Part shown: positions 48,563-55,484 of the stretch, piece after piece | Layout of the letters: each line of letters starts with the position of its first letter | Numbering within the stretch: position 1 is the stretch's first letter | Source of the DNA: Halobacteriales archaeon QS_8_69_26 | GTDB taxonomy: Archaea; Halobacteriota; Halobacteria; Halobacteriales; SW-7-71-33 | Length of the DNA stretch: 55,484 bases | NCBI GenBank assembly: GCA_003023195.1 | Contig: PXRX01000018.1 | Coordinates: 1 to 55,484 of the forward strand | Direction of reading: 5' to 3' | The notes under the pieces: generated by a model | Databases searched by the model: none | What the model was told of the DNA's origin: nothing | The model's input: the letters and a program-made list of their open reading frames with translations, nothing else | Program-made: the position numbers and the translations under genes

Positions 48563-50389
48563 ATGACAGGCGGGAGCGGGGGCCGGCCGGGGAGTCAGCC
48601 CGGCCGGTCTTCGGGGTCGAGAGCCGTGCTGGATCGCGACCGGGCACAGTCGGCGGTCATCGCCGTCGTACTGCTCATCGGCATCGTCGCGGTCGCGAGC
48701 ATCGGCATCCTCCTGGTCGGCCTCGAAGCCAACCAAGAGAGCGAAGAGCGGGCGGAGAACGAACGGATCAAACAGGTGTTCCTCCAGCTCGACAGCGACG
48801 TCGACTCGGTGGCCCGTAGCGAGTCCGACGAGCGGACGGTCGACATGGACCTGCCCTCCGAGACCGACGCGGCCGTCCGAGAGGAGAGCGCCGGCCGGAT
48901 CTGGATCAACCGGACCAACTACACGACCGGCAACGAGGAGGTCCTCGCCGACCAGGCGATCGGTGCGGTCCGGTACTCCCGCGACGACGGGACCACCTTC
49001 GCCTACCAGGCCGGCGGCGTCTGGATGGAGGAGGGCGAGAACACCCGGATGGTTTCGGCACCCGCGTTCTCGTACGACGTCGACAAGAACGGTGACAGCC
49101 CGACGCTGACCGTGCCCATCGTCACGACCGACGGGGACACCCGTCTCAACGGCGGCGACGTCCGGGTGAAGAAACAGGACACGATCGCGCCGCTGAACGA
49201 CGTCACGGTCGTCGAGAACGACCTGGTCACCCTGCGGGTCAAGAGCAGGTGGTACATCGGCTGGGCCGAGTACTTCCGGCAACTCACCAACGACGACGCC
49301 GTGACGGTCGACCGCGACAACCAGACGGCGACGATGCAGTTGATGGTGCCGGCGGTCGCGCCGACGGTCGACGCCGGGGTCATCGCCGGCGCGGCCAACT
49401 CCGAACTGGACATGCAGCAGTCCGACAACTCCGTCGACAGCTACAACTCCTCGGACAAGCCGTACGCCTCCCACACCGCCTCCGAACGTGACAACGGCAA
49501 GGTCGTCGTCGCCGGCGACGTCGACATGCGCCAGGACGCGGAAATCAGGGGCGACCTGGAAGTCGGCGGGGACGTCAACTTCCAGAGCGGGAGTTCTGCG
49601 AAGGTCACGGGGAACCTCTCGCACGACACGTCGACGACGTTCTCCAGCAACGATCCCAAGGACGGCCCGCCCCACGTGGACGGGTGGGTCGCGGACAACG
49701 CCTCGGTCCAGAGCAGAACCCCGGTCGACGGCTACATCGACCTCAACGTCGGCCGGATCAGGGACAACAACAACAACGCCTCCTACTCGGGGATTCTCGA
49801 CGACATCGAGTCGGGGTCCGACGACTGTGATCCCTGCGTGTTGCCCACGGGGTCGTACTACCTGACCCAGATCCAACTGGACGACGACGACGTGCTGATC
49901 CTCGACACGACCGGCGGTCCCATCGACCTCGCAGTCAACCGGACCATCGACATCCAGGGCGACGACTCCAGGGTGCAGATCGTCGGAAACAGCCGGGTCA
50001 ACGTGTTCGTCAACGGTCTCTCGGCGGGCTCCGATCCCGAGTTCAGGCTGGCCTCGGGCGCGAAGTGGCGGGTCGACGGCGACCGCGCCCCCCAGAGCTG
50101 GGTCTACCTCAACGAGGACGCCGACGCCAAACTCAAACAGGAAGCCTGGTTCACCGGCGTCCTCTACGGCCCCGGCAGGCCCGGCGACGGCGGAGCAGGG
50201 ATCGACATGAACCAGGACGCCCGCGTGTTCGGCGCAATCCTCGGCGACATCGATCCGCTCCAGCAGAACACCTCGATCCACTACGACCGCGCCCTTCGCC
50301 AGGCCGTGCCCGTGACTACGAACGTCGCCATCCCGCGGCTGACGTTCCTGCACGTCGCCGTCCACGAGGTCGAAGTGGAGGACGAGTGA
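48563..50389 (+). CDS. Pilin-like surface protein, DUF7289/DUF7305 type (608 aa)
   Basis: Paralog of the preceding gene: the helix AQSAVIAVVLLIGIVAVASI, the segment NTRMVSAPAFSYDVDKNGDS and the C-terminal TFLHVAVHEVEVEDE align with it. The DUF7305 region is well formed (NGKVVVAGDVDMRQDAEIRG, DLEVGGDVNFQSG, VLILDTTGGPIDLAVNRTID, WFTGVLYGPGRPGDG, ARVFGAILGDID). Only two Cys (DDCDPCVLP) are present. Such domains often accompany pilus-like surface structures, but the role is not established. TATA-like GATTAAATCC lies about 80 bp upstream. Convergent with the DUF2391 gene. Confidence 0.8.
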   Translation: MTGGSGGRPGSQPGRSSGSRAVLDRDRAQSAVIAVVLLIGIVAVASIGILLVGLEANQESEERAENERIKQVFLQLDSDVDSVARSESDERTVDMDLPSETDAAVREESAGRIWINRTNYTTGNEEVLADQAIGAVRYSRDDGTTFAYQAGGVWMEEGENTRMVSAPAFSYDVDKNGDSPTLTVPIVTTDGDTRLNGGDVRVKKQDTIAPLNDVTVVENDLVTLRVKSRWYIGWAEYFRQLTNDDAVTVDRDNQTATMQLMVPAVAPTVDAGVIAGAANSELDMQQSDNSVDSYNSSDKPYASHTASERDNGKVVVAGDVDMRQDAEIRGDLEVGGDVNFQSGSSAKVTGNLSHDTSTTFSSNDPKDGPPHVDGWVADNASVQSRTPVDGYIDLNVGRIRDNNNNASYSGILDDIESGSDDCDPCVLPTGSYYLTQIQLDDDDVLILDTTGGPIDLAVNRTIDIQGDDSRVQIVGNSRVNVFVNGLSAGSDPEFRLASGAKWRVDGDRAPQSWVYLNEDADAKLKQEAWFTGVLYGPGRPGDGGAGIDMNQDARVFGAILGDIDPLQQNTSIHYDRALRQAVPVTTNVAIPRLTFLHVAVHEVEVEDE

Positions 50390-50432
50390 CGACCGGCCCC
50401 GTGAATTCCCGGCGCTCCCGCGTCCTGTGGGA

Positions 50433-51013
50433 TCACTCTTTGTCTCCGGATCGCCCTGGCTCCCCGGGAGCAGGTCGCCCAGGGCGGCCCCGATGCTCGT
50501 CGGGACGACCGCGACGACCACGTCGGCCGTCGCGACCCACGGCTCCGCCCAGTCGACCCGGCCCCAGGCCGTCACGAGCGCGGCCGCGGTCAGCAGGGAC
50601 ACGCCCAGAACCCCGACCAGTCGCCGGGGGATCACCCCGAGGATCGGGTTCGTCACTCCGACGTCCTGGAAGTCACCGACGTAGACGATGCCGATGACGA
50701 GCAGTACCGTCGAGACGAGCGTCCCGACCGGATAGGCCGGCCGGCCCGCGATGAACGCGCCGACCGCCTGGGTCCCGCCCTCGACGGCCATCGGGATGCC
50801 GAAGCGGACGCTGCCCAGCAACGCCTCCGCGAGGTCTTCGCGGCCGAACCCCCGGACGACCCTGCCGAACGGGCCGGTGTTGCCCGACGCCTCCATCGCC
50901 ACCCGCATCGCCTCCCGGACCTGCTCGCGTGCCTCGTCGGTCCGGACGATCCCCTCCAGTTCCTCCAGTTCGTCGAAGAGGTCGCCCATGTCCGTCGGAT
51001 CCGACTCGCTCAT
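50433..51013 (-). CDS. DUF2391-family membrane protein with lost stop codon
   Basis: The acidic N-terminus (MSESDPTDMGDLFDELEELE) and region LLGSVRFGIPMAVEGGTQAV, VGTLVSTVLLVIGIVYVGDF, RRLVGVLGVSLLTAAALVTA and ADVVVAVVPTSIGAALGDLL fit the DUF2391 family (about four membrane helices, function unknown). After GDLLPGSQGDP the frame misses a TGA at 50435-50433 by one base. Adding one base would give a tail such as DPxDKE-stop, typical in length. As it stands the frame stays open for another 1.9 kb antisense to the pilin-like gene. I therefore end the feature at the expected stop. A tandem TTACnGTAA site is 89 bp upstream. Confidence 0.65.
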
Positions 51014-51102
51014 GGTGGAACCGTCGACCCCCGCCCCAACGTTTCCCCCGTCCGGAAACACCCGCCACTCCCCGGTCGGTGGACAGGGGGCACCCGTGAG
51101 GC

Positions 51103-51122
51103 TTACAGTAAGTTTACCGTAC
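51103..51122 (+). promoter_or_regulatory. Tandem-palindrome operator, site d
   Basis: TTACAGTAAGTTTACCGTAC: two TTACnGTAA units 2 bp apart, the last base of the second changed. It lies 89 bp before the start of the DUF2391 gene at 51013. Fourth member of the set with 13343, 21651 and 29570. Confidence 0.55.
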
Positions 51123-51180
51123 GAATCGAGCGGCCGCCGTCAGAGCACCTCCGTCCGGTTCGCCCGGGTGTCGCTCCGGT

Positions 51181-51452
51181 TCACCCGGAGTCCGACCGGT
51201 CACTCCCGCCGGATCCCGCTCCGACCCGGCGCTCGACGCTCGCCACGACCGACAGCGCTGCGTCGACCCGCTCCCGTGCCCCCTCGTGTTCGGGGTCGCC
51301 CATCCGATCCAGGAGGTCCCGGACGTGGCCGACCCGGCGGGCGACGACCTCGCGGGACACCGCAGGTGGTCGTGGAGGGCGACGAGGTCCGCGTGGAGGT
51401 CACCCTCGCGGTCGTTCCAGGGCGGGTCGTGCTTGGGCGGGTCGTCGCTCAC
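51181..51452 (-). pseudogene. Small helical protein gene with a one-base frameshift
   Basis: GTG 51452 overlaps the stop of the upstream DUF6517 gene (GTGA). The first frame reads MSDDPPKHDPPWNDREGDLH and ADLVALHDHLR. At about 51361 the coding sense moves to another frame: VSREVVARRVGHVRDLLDRM, GDPEHEGARERVDAALSVVA, SVERRVGAGSGGSDRSDSG, stop at 51183-51181. One missing base explains the shift. The alternative is a separate 59-residue gene starting at GTG 51360. No family is recognised. Confidence 0.55.
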
Positions 51453-52207
51453 GGCCGATCCCCCGTCGGTCGAGGGGCGGGCCGGTCCCCGGCCCGGGGG
51501 TCGGCAGAACTGTTGGTGGGGTGGTCGAGGCCACGGATCATCGCGTCGACCCGGTCGACCTCGCCGCTGCCGGCGGGGTGGACGCCCACCGCGACGACGT
51601 AGTCGCCCTCGTGGGGAACCACGGTGACGTGGAGGGCGAGGTCGACCTCGACGAGTCCGGCGATGACCGTCGATCCCCGGAAGTGCTCGACGGTCGCCTC
51701 CGTGCCCAGGGTCCGGACCGTCCGCTCGCCGACCTTCCGGTCGACCGAGAGGCCCCCGTAGCGTTCCTCGGCCCGGTCGAGGAGTTCCCGTCCGCTCGCC
51801 CGGCCGACCGGGTTCAGGGGTCGCCCGAGGGCCCTGGTCTGCGGGGTGGAGACGACGACGAACATCGCGGCCGGCACCTCCCCGACGAGCGGTAGTTCGA
51901 CGGTCCGGCGGAACTCCTCGACGTGGTTGCGTGCGCGGACTCGCGGGCCCACGCCCAGCACCGTCGCCTCCCGCCGGACTGTCTCGACGTCGGTGCCGGT
52001 CGACCGGTAGCCCGCGTTCTCGGCGACGCCGTCCTCGACGCTCGCCGGGGCCGCCTCGACGGTCCGTTCGTCCAGCCCCAGGAGGAAGGCCAGGTCGCCG
52101 GTCGCCGCCAGAACGAGAAGGACGAGGAGAAGGAAACCGCCCGCACCCGCGGCGACCTGCCGCCGGTCGAGGTCCGCGACGGCGGGTCGGATCCCGGCCA
52201 GGTCCAT
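51449..52207 (-). CDS. DUF6517-type membrane-anchored protein (252 aa)
   Basis: One membrane helix near the N-terminus (AGAGGFLLLVLLVLAATGDL) anchors a soluble domain: RTVEAAPASVEDGVAENAGY, RREATVLGVGPRVRARNHVE, LPLVGEVPAAMFVVVSTPQT, VGERTVRTLGTEATVEHFRG and VHPAGSGEVDRVDAMIRGLD. That pattern matches a haloarchaeal family of unknown function (DUF6517), usually lipoproteins. Here a plain helix replaces the lipobox. The C-terminus is a polar tail. Its stop overlaps the start of the frameshifted small gene. Confidence 0.72.
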   Translation of the reverse strand: MDLAGIRPAVADLDRRQVAAGAGGFLLLVLLVLAATGDLAFLLGLDERTVEAAPASVEDGVAENAGYRSTGTDVETVRREATVLGVGPRVRARNHVEEFRRTVELPLVGEVPAAMFVVVSTPQTRALGRPLNPVGRASGRELLDRAEERYGGLSVDRKVGERTVRTLGTEATVEHFRGSTVIAGLVEVDLALHVTVVPHEGDYVVAVGVHPAGSGEVDRVDAMIRGLDHPTNSSADPRAGDRPAPRPTGDRP

Positions 52208-52296
52208 GGGAATGGGCGGGCGCGGCGACGGTTAACTCCGGCGCTCGCGGACAGTGTGACTCCACCGGAACGGGAACCGGATCCCCCCAGTGCCGG

Positions 52297-53790
52297 TCAC
52301 TCGAACCGGAACTCTGGGCCGTCGTCGGTGTCCTGCACCGCGACGCCGAGTTCGCCCAGGCGGTCGCGGATCCGGTCGGCGCGGTCGTAGTTGCCGGCCT
52401 CGCGTTCGGCCTCCCGGATCGACAGGGCGAGTTCGACGGCCTCCTCGGCCAGGCGGGCGCCGCCGGTCGCCTCGCCCTCGAAGGCGAACCCGAGGACGCC
52501 CTCGCCGAGGTCCTCGAACGCCTCGACGGCGCGCCGGAGGCCGACGTAGTCGTAGGCCTCGCGGTCGTCGACGTGGCGGTTGACCGCCCCGGCGAGGTCG
52601 GTCAGGGCCGCGATCGCTTCCCGGGTGTTGAGGTCGTCGTTCATCGCGGCGGCGAACTCCTCGCGCGCCCGGTCGACCGCCTCGCGGAGGGCGTCGTCGT
52701 CGACCTTCGTGGCGGCCTCGGGCGAGTCGACGGCCTCGACCGCCCGCCTGTGGGCCTCCCGGAGGCGGTCGAACCGCCGTTCGGCCTCGTCGATGGCCTC
52801 CCTGCCGTAGGAGAGCGGCGACCCGTAGGCGCCCGAGAGCAGGAACGTCCGGACGACGTTCGGCCCGAACTCCGCCACCGCCGCCTCGACCGTGGTGAAG
52901 TTCCCGAGGCTGGAGGACATTTTCTCGTCCTCCTCGTCCCCGGGGATCTGCAGCATACCGACGTGCATCCAGTGTCGGGCGAACGTCTCCCCGGTGGCGG
53001 CCTCGCTCTGTGCGATCTCGTTCTCGTGGTGGGGAAAGACGAGGTCGCGGCCGCCGACGTGGACGTCCAGCGTCTCCCCGAGGTGGGTCGTGCTCATCGC
53101 CGAGCACTCGATGTGCCAGCCCGGACGGCCCTCCCCCCACGGGGAGTCCCAGGTCTGGCCCTCCGGGTGGTCGTCGAACCCGGGGTGGTCCGGGTTGCGG
53201 TGTTCCTCCAGAGCGTCGGGGTCGACCCCGCCGGCCTTCCAGAGCGCGAAGTCCGCCGGGTGGCGCTTCTCGGACCGTTCGTCGGGGTCGCCCTGCTCCT
53301 CTATCTCCGAGAGGTCCTGGTTCGAGAGGGCCCCGTAGTTCTCGAAGGCCGTCACGTCGAAGTAGACGGACCCGTTGGACTCGTAGGCGTACCCCTCCTC
53401 GACGAGGGTCTCGACGAGGTCGATGATCTCGGGGACGTGCTCCGAGACCCGGGGGTAGACCTCCGCCCGCTCGAGGTTGAGCGAACGCATGTCCCGGAGG
53501 ATGTCGGCGACGTAGTGGCGGGCTACGTCGGGTTCGGAGTCGCCCACCTCCCCGACGCGGGCGACTATCTTCTCGTTGACGTCGGTGAAGTTCTCGACGT
53601 GGCGCACCCCGTAGCCCTCGTGTTCGAGCCACCGGTGGAGCACGTCGACCACCACCCAGCCCCGGGCGTGGCCGAGGTGGGCCGGGTCCGAGGTCGTCAG
53701 ACCGCAGTAGTACAGCAGGACAGAGTCGGGATCCGCGGGTTCGAACGGCTCCTGCTCGCCCGTGAGCGTGTTCGTCAGGCGCACCGTCAT
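52297..53790 (-). CDS. cysS: Cysteinyl-tRNA synthetase (497 aa)
   Basis: Class I synthetase that charges tRNA-Cys. The HIGH-type motif is in LLYYCGLTTSDPAHLGHARG, where Cys is also a zinc ligand. Further zinc ligands are in RPGWHIECSAMSTTHLG and VFPHHENEIAQSEA. KMSKS is DEEDEKMSSSLGNFTTVE. The C-terminal helical DALR-type part has LREAVDRAREEFAAAMNDDL, and the end is AVQDTDDGPEFRFE. Start at ATG 53790. A GTG just upstream is an alternative. This is a core gene, so the region is chromosomal. Confidence 0.95.
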   Translation of the reverse strand: MTVRLTNTLTGEQEPFEPADPDSVLLYYCGLTTSDPAHLGHARGWVVVDVLHRWLEHEGYGVRHVENFTDVNEKIVARVGEVGDSEPDVARHYVADILRDMRSLNLERAEVYPRVSEHVPEIIDLVETLVEEGYAYESNGSVYFDVTAFENYGALSNQDLSEIEEQGDPDERSEKRHPADFALWKAGGVDPDALEEHRNPDHPGFDDHPEGQTWDSPWGEGRPGWHIECSAMSTTHLGETLDVHVGGRDLVFPHHENEIAQSEAATGETFARHWMHVGMLQIPGDEEDEKMSSSLGNFTTVEAAVAEFGPNVVRTFLLSGAYGSPLSYGREAIDEAERRFDRLREAHRRAVEAVDSPEAATKVDDDALREAVDRAREEFAAAMNDDLNTREAIAALTDLAGAVNRHVDDREAYDYVGLRRAVEAFEDLGEGVLGFAFEGEATGGARLAEEAVELALSIREAEREAGNYDRADRIRDRLGELGVAVQDTDDGPEFRFE

Positions 53791-53920
53791 CACCCGGGCA
53801 TACCCGTGGGTTCCCTTTGAAGGCTCCGGAGCCCTGCGAACGGTTCACGTTCAGAAGGCGGGCGAGCGAGCGATTCGATCCCGCCTGACTTCTCACGGAG
53901 TCGACCGGGGCTGGTCGGAT

Positions 53921-54125
53921 CCACGGCGCGCGATACGAGCGGCGCGAGGCGCGAAGTGCCTCGGAAAGGCGAGCGGTGAACGAAGTGAACCGCGAGCCAG
54001 GAGCCGCGAGTCGCGCGAGGGGCGAGCATCGCAGGGAGTGAACGAAGTGAACGACCGAGACGCGCAGTCGGTTGGGGAGGATCGAGGCTGCGGGCGGGCG
54101 GGACTGAAAGGGGCCGGGGGCTTTC
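53921..54125 (+). repeat. Dispersed structured intergenic repeat, copy 3 (empty loop)
   Basis: Starts CCACGGCGCGCG, has GAGCATCGCAGG, core GAGACGCGCAGTCGG + TTGGGGAGGATCG and GGACTGAAAGGGGCCGG. Here GAAAG (54106-54110) and CTTTC (54121-54125) are only ten bases apart, so the loop cargo seen in copies 1 and 2 is absent. It fills the 429-bp gap between cysS and the dehydrogenase. No gene is seen there. Confidence 0.7.
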
Positions 54126-54219
54126 ACCTCGACATACCGGGATCGGTCCCGGTCGAACCCTGGATCCGATCCCCTGTCGTCGATTCGGGTCGAAAGTCCG
54201 TATTCGCCGATGAGCCCGC

Positions 54220-55089
54220 TCAGTCGTAGGTGAGCGTCATCCCGCCGTCGAACAGGAGGTCCCCACCGTTGAGGTGCTGGGCGTGCTCCGAGAAGCCGAA
54301 CACGAAGAGGTTGGCGACGTCGACGGGGTCCATCATCTCCTTGGTGCGGGACTGGCCGAGCATCACGTCCTCGACGACCTCGTCCACCGAGATCCCGCGC
54401 TGTTCCGCGGTGTCGGGGATCTGGTTGGTGACGAGCGGGGTCTTCACGTAGCCCGTCGAGAGCGAGAACGCCCGGAGGTCGCCGCCGCCCTCGGCGGCCA
54501 GCGACTGGGTGAGTCCCCGGATCCCGAACTTGGCGACGTTGTAGGCGACCTTGTCGTGGGTGACGTAGTGGCCGTGGACCGACGCCATGTTGCCGACCGC
54601 GCCGACGCCGTCGTCGGTCGCCCGGACGTGGGGCACGACCAGTTTCGAGAGGTAGATCGGCGCTCGCAACATCACTCGGTGCATCAGGTCGTACGTCTCC
54701 ATCGGGAACTCGTCGATGGGGTCGATGTGCTGGAGGCCGGCGACGTTCGCCAGGTACCGCACCTCGCCCATCTCGGCGGCCGCTTCCACGATGGCCTCTA
54801 CCTCCTCGTCCTCCGAGAGGTCGGCCTCGACGGTGTGTACCTCTCCCTCGACCCCGACCTCCTCGGCCCGGTCGACGGTCCCCGCCAGTCCCTCGGCGTC
54901 CACGTCGGTCGCCGCGACCGTCAGGCCGTTGCCGGCCATCGCCAGTGCCGTCGCCCGGCCGATCCCCGATCCTCCGCCGGTCACGATACAGACCGACTCG
55001 GGGGCAAAGTGGTCGTCGTCGACCCGCAGGATCTCCGCCGCCGAGACCTCGGGTGCGGTCACCCGGTCGTCGTTCGGTTCGTCGGACAT
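54220..55089 (-). CDS. Short-chain dehydrogenase, 3-hydroxybutyrate-dehydrogenase-like (289 aa)
   Basis: NAD(P)-binding motif CIVTGGGSGIGRATALAMAG. LANVAGLQHIDPIDEFPMET is the NAG-type motif. Catalytic Ser, Tyr and Lys are in GNMASVHGHYVTHDKVAYNV and AKFGIRGLT (S-12-Y-3-K). The GLQHIDPIDEFP segment resembles D-3-hydroxybutyrate dehydrogenases, so ketone-body or polyhydroxyalkanoate metabolism is possible. The first 30 residues are an acidic extension. Start at ATG 55089 (MSDEPNDDRVTAPEV). A TATA-like TTGATATGTAAAC lies 35-50 bp upstream. Confidence 0.85.
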   Translation of the reverse strand: MSDEPNDDRVTAPEVSAAEILRVDDDHFAPESVCIVTGGGSGIGRATALAMAGNGLTVAATDVDAEGLAGTVDRAEEVGVEGEVHTVEADLSEDEEVEAIVEAAAEMGEVRYLANVAGLQHIDPIDEFPMETYDLMHRVMLRAPIYLSKLVVPHVRATDDGVGAVGNMASVHGHYVTHDKVAYNVAKFGIRGLTQSLAAEGGGDLRAFSLSTGYVKTPLVTNQIPDTAEQRGISVDEVVEDVMLGQSRTKEMMDPVDVANLFVFGFSEHAQHLNGGDLLFDGGMTLTYD

Positions 55090-55284
55090 GTGTGGAGACG
55101 ACGGCCCCGGACGCCGAAAAACGGGCGGTTGATATGTAAACGAGCGAACGGGCGGAACTCGGCCGGTGCGTCCAGGTCGGAGTGTTTCCCGCAGGGTGTC
55201 GGTGGTGGATCCCGGTCCGCCGACGGTTAGTCGAGGAGACGTGTCGCCACGAACCGACACGGCCCAGTCCTGGGATCCGTCTTC

Positions 55285-55484
55285 CTAACAGCTGGCGCGG
55301 ATGATCTCCAGTTCGGCCGAGTCCTGGACTCCCTCCCTCGGCACGATGACGTTCACTTTGACGCAGTCGACGTTTCCGACATCTTCGCTCGACAATGACT
55401 CGACCGAGTCGCCTCCCGTGAGTTGTGCGTGGACGGTCCAACCGTCCGACAGCTCCGGGAGATCGCGGAGGACCGCACCGCTGG
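55285..55484 (-). CDS. C-terminal end of a truncated gene, Cys-containing
   Basis: The minus-strand frame enters from the window edge as SGAVLRDLPELSDGWTVHAQ, LTGGDSVESLSSEDVGNVDC, VKVNVIVPREGVQDSAELEI, IRASC, stop at 55287-55285. It is beta-rich, with two Cys near the end, a pattern recalling the C-terminus of the Cys-rich pilin-like protein at 46715. Family unknown. The 5' part is outside the window. Confidence 0.55.
   Translation of the reverse strand, partial: SGAVLRDLPELSDGWTVHAQLTGGDSVESLSSEDVGNVDCVKVNVIVPREGVQDSAELEIIRASC

Noticed and set aside
48470..50430. Minus-strand frame continuing from the DUF2391 gene
   Set aside because: It has no protein-like pattern beyond the expected stop and lies antisense to a good pilin-like gene. 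It is explained by a one-base frameshift plus GC-rich codon bias.
13343..51122. The TTACnGTAA sites as ends of an insertion element
   Set aside because: They are not paired around a shared sequence, lie 8-22 kb apart at promoters, and the DNA between them differs.

Overview
The window looks like a chromosomal segment of an extremely halophilic archaeon (class Halobacteria). The DNA is very GC-rich and the proteins are strongly acidic (Asp/Glu-rich, few Lys). Many genes appear leaderless, with an AT-rich TATA element about 25-35 bp before the start codon. The marker enzymes are archaeal: CofH (coenzyme F420), MptA (archaeal pterin), ArfC (archaeal riboflavin/FO), RaSEA (archaeosine), haloarchaeal PAS histidine kinases, a TrmB-family regulator and pilin-like DUF7289/DUF7305 proteins. 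I cannot name the species.

Layout. 1-6.7 kb is an accessory region. It holds a broken IS1595-type transposase, three small unknown genes, a SWIM zinc-finger protein, a glutathione-transferase-like enzyme, a remnant joining a RAD25-like helicase start to a transposase piece, and two IS5-type relics, one cut by an intact IS5-family element (5737-6668). 6.7-13 kb carries cofH, a large sensor kinase, birA and small genes. 13-24.7 kb carries a PUA protein, a VanZ-like protein, a large surface protein, RaSEA, a 2-hydroxyacid dehydrogenase, ogg, arfC, an ABC-2 exporter, a zinc-ribbon membrane protein and a VOC protein. 24.7-34.5 kb carries a second kinase, a glycosyltransferase, a GMC oxidoreductase with its small subunit, a secreted lipase-like protein with two lamin-tail domains, and a membrane glycosyltransferase containing an in-frame 30-bp tandem repeat. 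34.9-40.4 kb is an iron-type ABC importer plus a GT75-like protein, both under palindromes of the DtxR/IdeR type. 40.5-46.1 kb holds a KaiC-like ATPase, mptA, a third kinase and a TrmB-family regulator. 46.7-50.4 kb holds two paralogous pilin-like proteins. The right end has a DUF2391 gene that has lost its stop, a frameshifted small gene, a DUF6517 protein, cysS, a short-chain dehydrogenase and the end of a truncated gene.

The most interesting material lies between genes. (i) Four 20-bp sites are each built from two 9-bp palindromes TTACnGTAA (two arms deviate at one base) 11 bp apart, and all are upstream of genes; one is 81 bp before arfC. They look like operators of one regulator. (ii) Three copies of a structured intergenic repeat share a core and a GAAAG/CTTTC-closed hairpin whose loop is empty in one copy and filled in two. 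(iii) A set of TTTAGG/CCTAAA palindromes links the iron importer, the GT75-like gene and the gluconate-dehydrogenase-type operon. (iv) Three consecutive hairpins lie upstream of mptA. (v) All three histidine-kinase genes end in short tandem repeats at or just after the stop codon.

Limits: function calls rest on motif and family recognition by eye. Start codons were chosen from conserved N-termini, promoter spacing and overlaps. Family names without a named motif are less certain. No tRNA, rRNA or CRISPR array was seen.
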